Assembly (NCBI RefSeq): GCF_900215355.1
Contig: NZ_OBEA01000007.1
Location: forward strand, 62,001-126,000
DNA: 64,000 nucleotides
DNA from: Pseudooceanicola antarcticus
GTDB taxonomy: Bacteria; Pseudomonadota; Alphaproteobacteria; Rhodobacterales; Rhodobacteraceae
Direction of reading: 5' to 3'
In this document: positions 43,463 through 51,771 of the stretch, piece after piece
Layout of the letters: each line of letters starts with the position of its first letter
How positions within the stretch are numbered: the stretch's first letter is position 1
Position numbers and translations under genes: made by a program
The notes under the pieces: model-generated
The model's input: the letters and a program-made list of their open reading frames with translations, nothing else
Database searches by the model: none
What the model was told of the DNA's origin: nothing

Positions 43463-43550
43463 CGGGCGCGAGCGCCGGGGCGCCGGTTCGGCGCGCTCAG
43501 GTTTCCGGGTCTCGTCCTTCAGAGGGGGCCTCGCTTTTCCGCCCTGGCGG

Positions 43551-43568
43551 AATTCTCATGATGATTAG
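43551..43568. promoter_or_regulatory. Third AATTCTCATGAT site, upstream of the GntR gene
   Basis: AATTCTCATGATGATTAG matches the site at 41730-41747 in its first 12 bases. It sits about 90 bases upstream of the annotated GntR start and on the ATG at 43559, suggesting self-repression. Confidence 0.5.
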
Positions 43569-43576
43569 GCAGGCTG

Positions 43577-43609
43577 CATGAAAAAGGGCCGGGACGCAAT
43601 GCCCGGCCC
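43577..43609 (-). terminator. Terminator of the pyrimidine operon
   Basis: On the minus strand a GGGCCGGG/CCCGGCCC stem (43586-43593 and 43602-43609) is followed by TTTTT. It lies 23 bases after the stop of the binding-protein gene, the last gene of the operon. Confidence 0.88.
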
Positions 43610-43631
43610 CTCTCAGGTTCCAGCCAGAAGA

Positions 43632-44624
43632 TCAGTCCAGAGCGGCGTCGGTGATCTCGTGGGTCCAGGCGCCCTCGGGCTCCTTGGTGATGGCGGGGTT
43701 GTCCGGGCTGACGGCAGAGAGCAGCGTGGCCACGGTCTGCTCGTAGTCAGCCGGGTCCAGCGCACCGTTGGAGCCGGCGGTCAGCTTGGCCACTTCGCCC
43801 ATCATGTAGATCTGGTGCTCAAGCGTCTGAGCGCCGGTCTCGTCGAATTCCAGGACGATCTCGGCGGCTTCCTCGGGGTTGGCTTCCGCGTACTTCCAGC
43901 CTTCCATCGAGGCGGCGACGAAACGGACCATCTTGTCCTTGAAGGCCTCGTCGGCCAGGTCTTCCTCGAGCACGTAGAGACCGTCCTCGAGCATGCCGAA
44001 GCCTTCCTCGAGGTAGTTGAAGGTCACCAGTTCGTCTTCGGTGATGCCCGCATCGAGGATCTGCTTGTACTCGTTGTAGGTCATGGTCGAGATGCAGTCG
44101 GCCTGGCCCTGGATGATTGGATCGGCCGAGAAGGCCTGCTTGATCACCGTCACGCCGTTCTCGTCCGCGCCGTCGGTCTCGATGCCGAGGGCGGCCATCC
44201 AGGCGTAGAAGGGATACTCGTTGCCGTAGAACCAGACGCCCATGGTGTGGCCGGGGAAGTCCTCGGGGGACTCGATGCCGGCTGCCTTGAGGCAGTTGAC
44301 CTGCAGACCGCCGGTCTTGAAGGGCTGGGCGATGTTGACGAGGCTGACGCCACGCTCACGCGCGGCCAGGCCCGCGGCCATCCAGGTGGTGATGACATCG
44401 GCACCGCCGGCGGCGATCACCTGCTCGGGCGCGATGTCGGGGCCACCGGCCTTGATGGTCACGTCGAGGTCGGCCGCGTCGTAGAAGCCCTTGGCCTCGG
44501 CGACGTAATAGCCTGCGAACTGGGCCTGGGTGACCCACTTCAGCTGCAGCGTCACCTCGTCGGCGGCCAGAGCGCCCGAGGCGGTCGCACCCAGGGCGAC
44601 GGCCCCTGCGATCAGATGTTTCAT
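43632..44624 (-). CDS. ABC transporter substrate-binding protein, NMT1/THI5-like (pyrimidine-type)
   Basis: A 330-residue periplasmic protein with signal peptide MKHLIAGAVALGATASGALA. The NMT1/THI5 fold is seen in LQLKWVTQAQFAGYYVAEAK, GFYDAADLDVTIKAGGPDI, and the end ANPEEAAEIVLEF. Relatives bind hydroxymethylpyrimidine, pyrimidines or related rings. Its operon also encodes dihydropyrimidinase and carbamoyl-beta-alanine amidohydrolase, so uracil, thymine or dihydropyrimidines are the likely cargo. It is the last gene before a clear terminator. Confidence 0.9.
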   Translation of the reverse strand: MKHLIAGAVALGATASGALAADEVTLQLKWVTQAQFAGYYVAEAKGFYDAADLDVTIKAGGPDIAPEQVIAAGGADVITTWMAAGLAARERGVSLVNIAQPFKTGGLQVNCLKAAGIESPEDFPGHTMGVWFYGNEYPFYAWMAALGIETDGADENGVTVIKQAFSADPIIQGQADCISTMTYNEYKQILDAGITEDELVTFNYLEEGFGMLEDGLYVLEEDLADEAFKDKMVRFVAASMEGWKYAEANPEEAAEIVLEFDETGAQTLEHQIYMMGEVAKLTAGSNGALDPADYEQTVATLLSAVSPDNPAITKEPEGAWTHEITDAALD

Positions 44625-44666
44625 TTTGTAACTCCCTGTTTGGTCTTCATATTATGACGCGCCTTG

Positions 44667-45509
44667 TCAGCGCTGAGAGGGGTGCCAATAGGTCACCCAG
44701 CGTTCCACCAGGGCGATGCCCCCGTAGAACAGCGATCCCGCCAGAGCGGCGACGACGATCTCGGCCCAGACCATGTCCAGCGCCAGTTGCCCCACCGATG
44801 TTGAGATACGAAAGCCCATGCCCGCAATCGGAGACCCGAAGAATTCCGCAACGATCGCGCCGATAAGCGCAAGGGTCGATGAAATCTTCAGCCCGTTGAA
44901 GACGAAGGGCATGGCGGCAGGCAGGCGCAGCTTCCACAGCCCCTGCCAGTAGCTCGCGGCCCAGGTCTTGATCTGGTCCCGCTGCATTTGCGTGGTCTCC
45001 TGCAGCCCGGCGGTGATGTTCACCAGCATCGGGAAGAAGACCATGATGGTCACCACGGCGGCCTTCGACTGCCAGTCGAAGCCGTACCACATGACGAGGA
45101 TCGGCGCAGTGCCGACGATGGGCAGCGCGGCGACGAAAGAGCCCACGGGCAGGATGCCCCGGCGCAGGAAATCGCTGCGGTCGACGAGGATGGCGACGAA
45201 GAAGGCCGCCAGGCCGCCGATGGCAAAGCCCGAGAGCGCGCCCTTGACGAAGGTCTGCACAAAGTCCGTCCAGAGCGTCGGGATCGAGGTCGCAAAGCGC
45301 GCGCCGATCATCGAGGGCGCCGGCAGGATGACCATGGGCAGGGCGAGGCCGCGCACGATGAGCTCCCACATGGCGACCAGGGTCAGCCCGAAGATCACCG
45401 GCACCGCGAGGCGCACCGCGCGGGTGTCGGCACCGCGGCCATTGGCCAGTTGCACATTCAGGAACCAGGCCCCGGCCCAGAGCAGAAAGGCTGCGATTAC
45501 AAGGGGCAT
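44667..45509 (-). CDS. ABC transporter permease (SsuC/ThiX type), first of pair
   Basis: A 280-residue BPD-type permease with a strong AAGGAGG site. Membrane segments occur throughout, with MVILPAPSMIGARF after helix 1 and the EAA-type loop TWAASYWQGLWKLRLPAAMP (about residues 180-200). It forms a heteropair with the permease encoded immediately upstream (45607-46524), giving an importer for the NMT1-like binding protein. Confidence 0.9.
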   Translation of the reverse strand: MPLVIAAFLLWAGAWFLNVQLANGRGADTRAVRLAVPVIFGLTLVAMWELIVRGLALPMVILPAPSMIGARFATSIPTLWTDFVQTFVKGALSGFAIGGLAAFFVAILVDRSDFLRRGILPVGSFVAALPIVGTAPILVMWYGFDWQSKAAVVTIMVFFPMLVNITAGLQETTQMQRDQIKTWAASYWQGLWKLRLPAAMPFVFNGLKISSTLALIGAIVAEFFGSPIAGMGFRISTSVGQLALDMVWAEIVVAALAGSLFYGGIALVERWVTYWHPSQR

Positions 45510-45606
45510 GAGGGCCCTCCTTCAAGTGCCACCCGGTCGTGCATTGCGCCGGCGGATCGTGCCGGGGTGAGGCCCGGTGCCCGGTTGAACGAAGCTCTCT
45601 TCTCCA

Positions 45607-46524
45607 TCATGCCAGCCCCATGCGTTTCAGCACACCGCGCTCGACCGCACCGATGGTGGCGACGAGGCAGGCGGCAAGGATTGCCGTGGCGAAGAGCGCC
45701 GACCAGATCTGCACCGTCTGCCCGTAGTAGCTGCCGGAAAGCAGGCGGAAGCCCAGACCCTGGCCGGTGCCCGAGGGCAGCTCGCCCACGATCGTTCCGA
45801 CGAGGCTGGAGGCCACGCCGATCTTCAGCGAGGCGAAGAGATAGGGGGCCGAAGCGGGCAGCCGCAGCTTCCAGAAGCTCTGCGCCTTGGTCGCGCTCCA
45901 GGTCTTCACCAGGTCGAGGTCCATCGGAGAGGGGCTGCGCAGCCCCTTCACCATGCCCACGACCACGGGGAAGAACGACAGGTAGGCCGAGATCACGGCC
46001 TTGGGGATAAGCCCCTGCAGCCCAACGGAATTCAGCACCACGATGATCATCGGCGCAATGGCCAGGATCGGAATGGTCTGGCTGGCGATGGCCCAGGGCA
46101 TCACCGACATGTCCATGGCGCGGCTATGCACGATCCCCACGGCCAGCACGATGCCCATCCCGGCGCCGATGACGAAGCCCAGAAGCGTCGCCGAGAGCGT
46201 GACCCAGCCATGGAAGACAAGGCTGCGCTTCGAGGTGGGCTTGACCTCCATGGTGGATTTCCACAGCTCGGTCACCACCTGGTGCGGTGCCGGCAGACGC
46301 GGCTTGGCCTGCACCCAGGTGTCACTCCATTGCGCCGGGTTCTTCACCGAAAGCACCAGCGCCGACATGTCGCGGCGGGCCATCATCCCCTCGGGCGAGA
46401 CGATCTCTCCCTGCCGCTCGGCGGTCATCAGGGCGAACTTGATGTTCATCGGCACGCAGGCGGCATACCAGAAGGCCATGATGGTAGCGACAACAGTGAT
46501 GACTGGAATCAACACCTGTTTCAT
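45607..46524 (-). CDS. ABC transporter permease (SsuC/ThiX type), second of pair
   Basis: A permease of 305 residues from the ATG at 46524 (MKQVLIPVITVVAT); an in-frame GTG three codons upstream lies inside the GNAT gene. After helix 1 there is a long periplasmic insert (about residues 25-85), then the core with TLLGFVIGAGMGIVLAVGIV and the EAA loop TWSATKAQSFWKLRLPASAP. Its start overlaps the GNAT stop by four bases, showing operon coupling. Confidence 0.9.
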   Translation of the reverse strand: MKQVLIPVITVVATIMAFWYAACVPMNIKFALMTAERQGEIVSPEGMMARRDMSALVLSVKNPAQWSDTWVQAKPRLPAPHQVVTELWKSTMEVKPTSKRSLVFHGWVTLSATLLGFVIGAGMGIVLAVGIVHSRAMDMSVMPWAIASQTIPILAIAPMIIVVLNSVGLQGLIPKAVISAYLSFFPVVVGMVKGLRSPSPMDLDLVKTWSATKAQSFWKLRLPASAPYLFASLKIGVASSLVGTIVGELPSGTGQGLGFRLLSGSYYGQTVQIWSALFATAILAACLVATIGAVERGVLKRMGLA

Positions 46525-46946
46525 CGTTTCCACTCCATGCGCATTTCCATCACCAGTTCTGGCGGAACCGGCATCCGGCGTCCCGTCTCGACGAAACCTT
46601 CGCGGGCGTAGAAGCGCTGCGCGGCGTCATTGGGCACATGGGTATCAAGGCTGAGACTGTCCCGCCCCTCCTTGGCCTTGTCGAGAAAGGCCTTGCCCCA
46701 GCCCTGCCCGCGTTCGCGGCAGTAGAGCGCGCCGATATGGCCCGCTTCCGGATCGACCGACATATAGGCCTGCGCAGGCTGGCCGATCACCCAGATCTCG
46801 CGGTCGGAAAAGGCCGAGCGGATATGCCCTTCCAGTTCTTCGCGCGAGTGGATGCGGGGCATCCAGCCGGTTTCGTCGATCCAGTCGCTGGCAACGGCGG
46901 CACAGGCGGGGATGTCCGCCTCGGTGGCGCGGCGAAGGTCAGTCAT
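46521..46946 (-). CDS. GNAT-family N-acetyltransferase inside the pyrimidine transport operon
   Basis: The start MTDLRRATEADIPACAAVAS at 46946 overlaps the ATPase stop by eight bases and gives 141 residues; the longer frame upstream is inside the ATPase gene. The acetyl-CoA site is GALYCRERGQGWGKAFLDKA and the C-terminal NDAAQRFYAREGFVETGRRM is typical. Genes on both sides overlap it. Beta-alanine or beta-aminoisobutyrate, the pathway end products, are plausible acceptors, but that is inference. Confidence 0.85.
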   Translation of the reverse strand: MTDLRRATEADIPACAAVASDWIDETGWMPRIHSREELEGHIRSAFSDREIWVIGQPAQAYMSVDPEAGHIGALYCRERGQGWGKAFLDKAKEGRDSLSLDTHVPNDAAQRFYAREGFVETGRRMPVPPELVMEMRMEWKR

Positions 46947-47721
46947 AGGCATGGCCCGCCCGCAGCCCTTCCCGGACTCTATGCGCGATTTCAAGGAATT
47001 CAGGGCTGTCCCGGATGTCCAGCGGGCGCTCCTTGGGCAGCGGGCTTTCGATCACGTCGGTGATCCGTCCCGGCCGCGGAGACATCACGACGATCTTGGT
47101 CGAGAGGTACACCGCCTCGGGGATCGAATGGGTGACGAAGCCGATGGTCTTCTCGGTCCGCGCCCAGAGCTTCAGCAGCTCTTCGTTCAGGTGGTCGCGC
47201 ACGATTTCATCAAGCGCGCCAAAGGGTTCGTCCATCAGCAGGATATCGGCATCGAAAGCCAGCGCGCGGGCGATCGAGGCCCGCTGCTGCATGCCGCCCG
47301 AGAGCTGCCAGGGGAACTTCTTGCCGAAGCCGGCAAGATCCACCAGCTCCAGCACCTTTTCCACCTTCTCGGCCTGCTCGGCCTTGGAAAAGCCCATGAT
47401 TTCAAGCGGCAGCTTGATGTTGCCCGCGATGGTGCGCCAGGGATAGAGCCCCGCCGCCTGGAAGACATAGCCATAGGCGCGGGCCTTGCGGGCCTCCTCC
47501 GGGCTCATGCCGTTCACCGACAGGCTACCGCCAGTGGGCTCTTCCAGCGCCGCGATGCAGCGCAGGAAGGTGGTCTTGCCGCAGCCCGAGGGGCCGATGA
47601 AGCTGACGAAATCCCCCTTGGAGATCTGCAGGTTCACGTCGCGCAGTGCTTGCACCGGCCCGTCATTGGTCTGGAAGGTCAGATCGAGGTGTTTGGCCTC
47701 GATCACAGGGAGTTGCGTCAC
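46939..47721 (-). CDS. ABC transporter ATP-binding protein (SsuB/TauB/ThiZ type)
   Basis: A 260-residue ATPase with Walker A GPSGCGKTT (about residues 42-50), Q-loop YVFQAAGLYPW, signature LSGGMQQRASIARAL, Walker B LLMDEPFGALDE and the H-loop FVTHSIPEAVYLS. It powers the permease pair 44667-45509 and 45607-46524. It begins 10 bases after the dihydropyrimidinase stop and overlaps the GNAT start. Confidence 0.93.
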   Translation of the reverse strand: MTQLPVIEAKHLDLTFQTNDGPVQALRDVNLQISKGDFVSFIGPSGCGKTTFLRCIAALEEPTGGSLSVNGMSPEEARKARAYGYVFQAAGLYPWRTIAGNIKLPLEIMGFSKAEQAEKVEKVLELVDLAGFGKKFPWQLSGGMQQRASIARALAFDADILLMDEPFGALDEIVRDHLNEELLKLWARTEKTIGFVTHSIPEAVYLSTKIVVMSPRPGRITDVIESPLPKERPLDIRDSPEFLEIAHRVREGLRAGHAYD

Positions 47722-47731
47722 GTAGCTAACC

Positions 47732-49192
47732 TCAGATACCGGCCGGAATGTTCAGCGGATCGCGCTCGACCGAGCGCGGAGAGTTCAACTCTTTCCACTT
47801 AGAGAGGGCCGCATGGGCCGAGGGGAAGGCAGGACGCGGCACGAAACGGCCCCGGCCCGGCTGCGGCTGGGAGTTCTGCCCCCAGGCCCAGATGACCTCG
47901 CCGCGCGACAGGGTGTAACGCGCCTGGGCCTTCACCTCGTAGCCCTCGAAGACGTTGTAATCGAGGATCGAGTGATGGTTCGCCGCCGATATCGTCTTCG
48001 AGATCTTCGGATCCCAGACCACGATATCTGCATCCGCCCCCGGCACCAGCGCGCCTTTCTTGGGGTAGATGTTCAGGATCTTCGCAATGTTGGAGGAGGT
48101 CACCGCGACGAATTCCTCGGGCGTCAGGCGCCCGGTCTCGACACCGGCGGTCCAGAGCACCGCGAGACGCTCTTCCAGGCCGTTGGTCCCGTTGGGAATC
48201 TTGGTGAAGTCCTCGAGACCCATCTTCTTCTGCTCGGAGCTGAAGGCGGCGTGGTCGGTTGCCACCACCTGCAGGGAGCCCGACTGCAGACCGGCCCAGA
48301 GACCGTCCTGATGTTCCTTGCCGCGGAACGGCGGCGACATCACGCGACGCGCGGAATGCAGCCAGTCCTTCGAGAGATACTCGTCATCATCCAGCGTCAG
48401 GAATTGCGCCAGCGGTTCGCCATAGACGCGCATGCCCTTCTGGCGGGCCCGGCGGATGGCCTCATGCGCCTGCTCGCAGGAGACATGCACGATATAAAGC
48501 GGCACGCCGGCGGCATCGGCGATGGTGATGGCGCGGTTGGCGGCTTCGCCCTCGAACTCGGGCGGACGCGAGCGTGCGTGCCATTCCGGCCCCGTCTTGC
48601 CCTCGGAAAGGAACTTTTTCTGCATCAGGTCGACGAGGTCGCCGTTCTCGGCATGGACCATGGGCAGCGCGCCCAGCTCCTTGCAGCGGTTGAACGAGGC
48701 GAACATCTCGTCGTCCTCGACCATCAGCGCGCCCTTGTAGGCCATGAAATGCTTGAAGGAATTGACGCCAGCATCGACGGCATCCTTCATTTCCTCGAAG
48801 ATCAGCTCGTTCCAGCCGGTGATCGCCATGTGATAGCCGATGTCCGAGCAGATCTGCGGCGCCGACTTGCGGTGCCATTCCTGGATCGCGTTCTTGATCG
48901 AGCCATCCGCACCGGGCAGGCAGAAGTCGATCAGCATCGTGGTGCCGCCGCAGGCGGCCGCCCAGGTGCCGGTCTCGAAGGTCTCGGCGGCGGTGGTTCC
49001 CATGAAGGGCATTTCCAGGTGGGTATGCGGGTCGATACCGCCGGGGATCACGTAAGCCCCTTCGGCGTCAATATATTCATCGCCCTTCAGGTCCTCGCCG
49101 ATCTCCTTGATGGTCTCGCCCTCAATGGCGATATCGGCCTTCCACTGACGGTCTGCGGTCACCACGGTGCCGCCCTTGATCACCTTGATCAT
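47732..49192 (-). CDS. hydA: Dihydropyrimidinase (D-hydantoinase family)
   Basis: This enzyme opens the ring of 5,6-dihydrouracil/dihydrothymine to N-carbamoyl-beta-amino acids, step two of reductive pyrimidine degradation. The start MIKVIKGGTVVTADRQWKAD follows CAGGGAG and gives 486 residues. The binuclear metal site is visible: His56/His58 (DPHTH), the carboxylated Lys153 (AYKG), His180 (MVHAE), a His in VHVSCE, and Asp in ATDHAAF. It sits between the amidohydrolase gene and the transporter genes. Confidence 0.96.
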   Translation of the reverse strand: MIKVIKGGTVVTADRQWKADIAIEGETIKEIGEDLKGDEYIDAEGAYVIPGGIDPHTHLEMPFMGTTAAETFETGTWAAACGGTTMLIDFCLPGADGSIKNAIQEWHRKSAPQICSDIGYHMAITGWNELIFEEMKDAVDAGVNSFKHFMAYKGALMVEDDEMFASFNRCKELGALPMVHAENGDLVDLMQKKFLSEGKTGPEWHARSRPPEFEGEAANRAITIADAAGVPLYIVHVSCEQAHEAIRRARQKGMRVYGEPLAQFLTLDDDEYLSKDWLHSARRVMSPPFRGKEHQDGLWAGLQSGSLQVVATDHAAFSSEQKKMGLEDFTKIPNGTNGLEERLAVLWTAGVETGRLTPEEFVAVTSSNIAKILNIYPKKGALVPGADADIVVWDPKISKTISAANHHSILDYNVFEGYEVKAQARYTLSRGEVIWAWGQNSQPQPGRGRFVPRPAFPSAHAALSKWKELNSPRSVERDPLNIPAGI

Positions 49193-49289
49193 GTTAGTCT
49201 CCCTGTTCCATTGCCCCGTTTCCCTTTCGGAAATCTGTCGGGGGGTCCGCACCTTCAGGCGCGGGGGGCGGGGGCAGAGCCCCCTTTTG

Positions 49290-50540
49290 TCATTCCACGA
49301 TCTCAGCGGTTTCCAGCACCGCATGCAAGAGAACATCCGCCCCGGCGGTCGCCCATTCCTTGCTGATCTCTTCTGCCTCGTTGTGGCTGAGGCCATCCAC
49401 GCAGGGGCACATCACCATGGCCGTCGGCGCCACCTGGTTGATCCAGCAGGCATCATGCCCGGCGCCCGAGATGATGTCGCGGTGGCTGTAGCCCAGACGC
49501 TCCGAGGCGTCGCGCAGGCGGCCCACCAGGGTCTCGTCGAACTTCACCGGATCGAAGCCGCCGACCTTCTCGAATTCGACCGACAGGCCCATCTCGTCGC
49601 AGATCTCTTGCGCCCCCGCCTTCAGGCGGGCCTCCATGTCCTCAATCACCGACAGTTCGGGGCTGCGGAAGTCGACAGTGAAGACCACCTTGCCGGGGAT
49701 CACGTTGCGCGAGTTGGGGTAGACGTCGATATGACCCGCCGCGCCGACCGCGTGCGGGGCGTGCGACCAGGCGATCTCGTCCACCAGCTGCAGCACCTTG
49801 GCCATGCCCAGACCCGCGTTCTTGCGCATCGGCATCGGGGTCGAGCCGGTGTGGCTGTCCTTGCCGGTGATGGTCACCTGCGTCCAGCTCAGGCCCTGGC
49901 CATGGGTCACGATGCCCACGTCCTTGCCCTCGGCTTCCAGGATCGGGCCCTGCTCGATGTGCAGCTCGAACATGGCGTGCATCTTGCGTGCGCCCACGGG
50001 TTCATCACCTTCCCAGCCGATGCGCTTCAGCTCGTCGCCGAACTTCTTGCCTTCGGCATCGACGCGGTCCTTGGCCCATTCTTCCGTATGCACCCCGGCA
50101 AAGACGCCGGAAGAGAGCATGGCGGGGGCGTAGCGGGTGCCCTCTTCATTGGTCCAGTTGGTGACCACGATCGGGTGCTTGGTCTTCACGTCCAGGTCAT
50201 TCAGCGTCCGCACGACCTCGAGCGCGCCGAGCACACCCAGCACACCGTCATACTTGCCGCCCGTCGGCTGCGTATCCAGGTGGCTGCCCATGTAGACCGG
50301 CAGCGCCTCGGGATCGGTGCCGGGCCGCATGGCGAACATGTTGCCCATGGAGTCGAGACCCATCGAGCAGCCGGCGGCCTCACACCAGCTCTGGAACAGG
50401 GCGCGGCCTTCCGCATCGGCGTCGGTCAGGGTCTGGCGGTTGTTGCCACCGGCCACGCCGGGCCCGATCTGCGCCATCTCCATGAGGCTGTCCCACAGCC
50501 TCTCCCCGTTGATTTTAAGGTTTTCTCCGGGTGCGGCCAT
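49290..50540 (-). CDS. N-carbamoyl-beta-alanine amidohydrolase-like Zn-dependent hydrolase
   Basis: A member of the M20 family (allantoate/N-carbamoyl amino acid amidohydrolases), 416 residues from MAAPGENLKINGERLW (GGAGG site). Metal ligands are in GSHLDTQPTGGKYDGVLG, NEEGTRYAP, and HIEQGPILE; the C-terminal SGAGHDACWI carries the last His. Next to dihydropyrimidinase it should release beta-alanine, CO2 and ammonia from N-carbamoyl-beta-alanine. It is the first gene of the operon; a RutR-type palindrome lies 31 bases upstream of its start. Confidence 0.94.
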   Translation of the reverse strand: MAAPGENLKINGERLWDSLMEMAQIGPGVAGGNNRQTLTDADAEGRALFQSWCEAAGCSMGLDSMGNMFAMRPGTDPEALPVYMGSHLDTQPTGGKYDGVLGVLGALEVVRTLNDLDVKTKHPIVVTNWTNEEGTRYAPAMLSSGVFAGVHTEEWAKDRVDAEGKKFGDELKRIGWEGDEPVGARKMHAMFELHIEQGPILEAEGKDVGIVTHGQGLSWTQVTITGKDSHTGSTPMPMRKNAGLGMAKVLQLVDEIAWSHAPHAVGAAGHIDVYPNSRNVIPGKVVFTVDFRSPELSVIEDMEARLKAGAQEICDEMGLSVEFEKVGGFDPVKFDETLVGRLRDASERLGYSHRDIISGAGHDACWINQVAPTAMVMCPCVDGLSHNEAEEISKEWATAGADVLLHAVLETAEIVE

Positions 50541-50570
50541 GATCTTGCCTCCAAAGCTTGCTGCATTCCT

Positions 50571-50588
50571 TTTGACCTTTTGGTCAAA
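50571..50588. promoter_or_regulatory. RutR operator
   Basis: TTTGACC-TTTT-GGTCAAA is a perfect inverted repeat. The published RutR consensus is TTGACCA-N2-TGGTCAA; this site differs only at one of the two inner consensus positions. It lies between the divergent amidohydrolase gene and the RutR-like gene. Confidence 0.85.
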
Positions 50589-50785
50589 GCGGAGGCTAGC
50601 AGAGCCCTGTGACCAGTCAAGAAAACGCCATCCGCCAAAGGATCGAACAGAGCCGCCGCTGGCCGCTCTGCCTATTCGATCAGCGCTGGACATCTCTGTC
50701 CGCCCGGTCAAAAATCGACGCCCGGACAAGAAGTCCATGACAAGGGATAAAGGGGCGCCCCGCGCCCTGGGAGCAGAATCACCTG

Positions 50786-51400
50786 ATGACGAAGCCGGTC
50801 ACCCGCACAAGAATTCAGCGCAAGAACATCGCCCTGATCTCGGAGGCCGCCCTTTCGGTCTTTTCGACCTATGGTTTTCGCGGCTCGACCGTCGACCAGA
50901 TCGCCCGGGAAGCGAACCTGTCGAAACCGAACCTGCTCTATTACTTCCCGTCCAAGGAGGCGATCCACGGTCACCTGCTGTCAACCCTCATGGAAACCTG
51001 GCTGGCGCCGTTGCAGGACATGAAGGATGACGGCGAACCGCTGGAAGAGATCCTGACCTACATGCGGCGCAAACTGCAAATGAGCCGCGATCACCCCCGT
51101 GAAAGCCGCCTTTTCGCCAACGAGATTGTCCAGGGCGCGCCGCGCATCATCGAGATGCTGGAGACCGAGCTGAAGGACCTGGTGGACGAGAAGGCAAAGG
51201 TCATCGAAGGCTGGATGGACGACGGCAGGCTGGCCAAGTCCGACCCCTACCACCTGATCTTCTCGATCTGGTCGCTGACCCAGCACTACGCCGATTTCGA
51301 CGTGCAGGTCCGCGCTGTCCTGGGACCGGAAAACGATGACCCCTTCCCCGCCGCGGAACGCTACCTGACCACGCTCTTCACCCGGCTTCTGGCGCCCTAA
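50786..51400 (+). CDS. rutR: RutR-type TetR-family regulator of pyrimidine catabolism
   Basis: A 204-residue TetR regulator. The helix-turn-helix (GSTVDQIAREANLSKPNLLY, about residues 33-52) and the ligand domain with YYFPSKEAIHGHLLSTL and WSLTQHYADFDVQ match RutR, which senses uracil/thymine. It is divergent from the pyrimidine degradation operon, and a near-consensus RutR site lies between. Uracil binding would release repression. Its stop overlaps the convergent YigZ-like stop. Confidence 0.88.
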   Translation: MTKPVTRTRIQRKNIALISEAALSVFSTYGFRGSTVDQIAREANLSKPNLLYYFPSKEAIHGHLLSTLMETWLAPLQDMKDDGEPLEEILTYMRRKLQMSRDHPRESRLFANEIVQGAPRIIEMLETELKDLVDEKAKVIEGWMDDGRLAKSDPYHLIFSIWSLTQHYADFDVQVRAVLGPENDDPFPAAERYLTTLFTRLLAP

Positions 51401-51771
51401 CCTTCCGGGGTGACCCCGATTTCTTCCATGTAGGCGCGCACGCAGCTTTGCACGTGGCGGAACCTGTCGCCGCCCAGATGGGTGCCGCCGAACCAGCGGG
51501 TGACGACGATCACGTGCCCCTCGAGGCCCGCGCGCTCGAGCATCCGCAGGATGACCATGCCGGCGCCGGCTTCCCCGTCGTCGGCTTTCACCGGCTCTCC
51601 CGGCAGCAGCAATGCCCAGGTGTTGTGCGTGGCCTTGGCGAATTTCTTCTTCCGCTTCAGCGCCTTTACCAGCGCCTCGGCCTCGGCCCGGCTGCCTGCG
51701 GGCCCGCCCGCCACGGCATACTTAGAGCCCCGGTCACTGAGCACGCCATCAAGTATCAGTAGATCGCTCAT
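51397..51771 (-). CDS. YigZ/IMPACT (UPF0029) N-domain protein
   Basis: A 124-residue single-domain member of the IMPACT/YigZ family: AKATHNTWALLLPG, DDGEAGAGMVILRMLERAG and VIVVTRWFGGTHLGGDRFRH match the N-terminal UPF0029 domain. The C-terminal DUF1949 domain of YigZ (about 80 residues) is absent. The role is unclear; IMPACT-family proteins are linked to translation control. It is convergent with rutR, the two stops overlapping (CTAA at 51397-51400). Confidence 0.85.
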   Translation of the reverse strand: MSDLLILDGVLSDRGSKYAVAGGPAGSRAEAEALVKALKRKKKFAKATHNTWALLLPGEPVKADDGEAGAGMVILRMLERAGLEGHVIVVTRWFGGTHLGGDRFRHVQSCVRAYMEEIGVTPEG

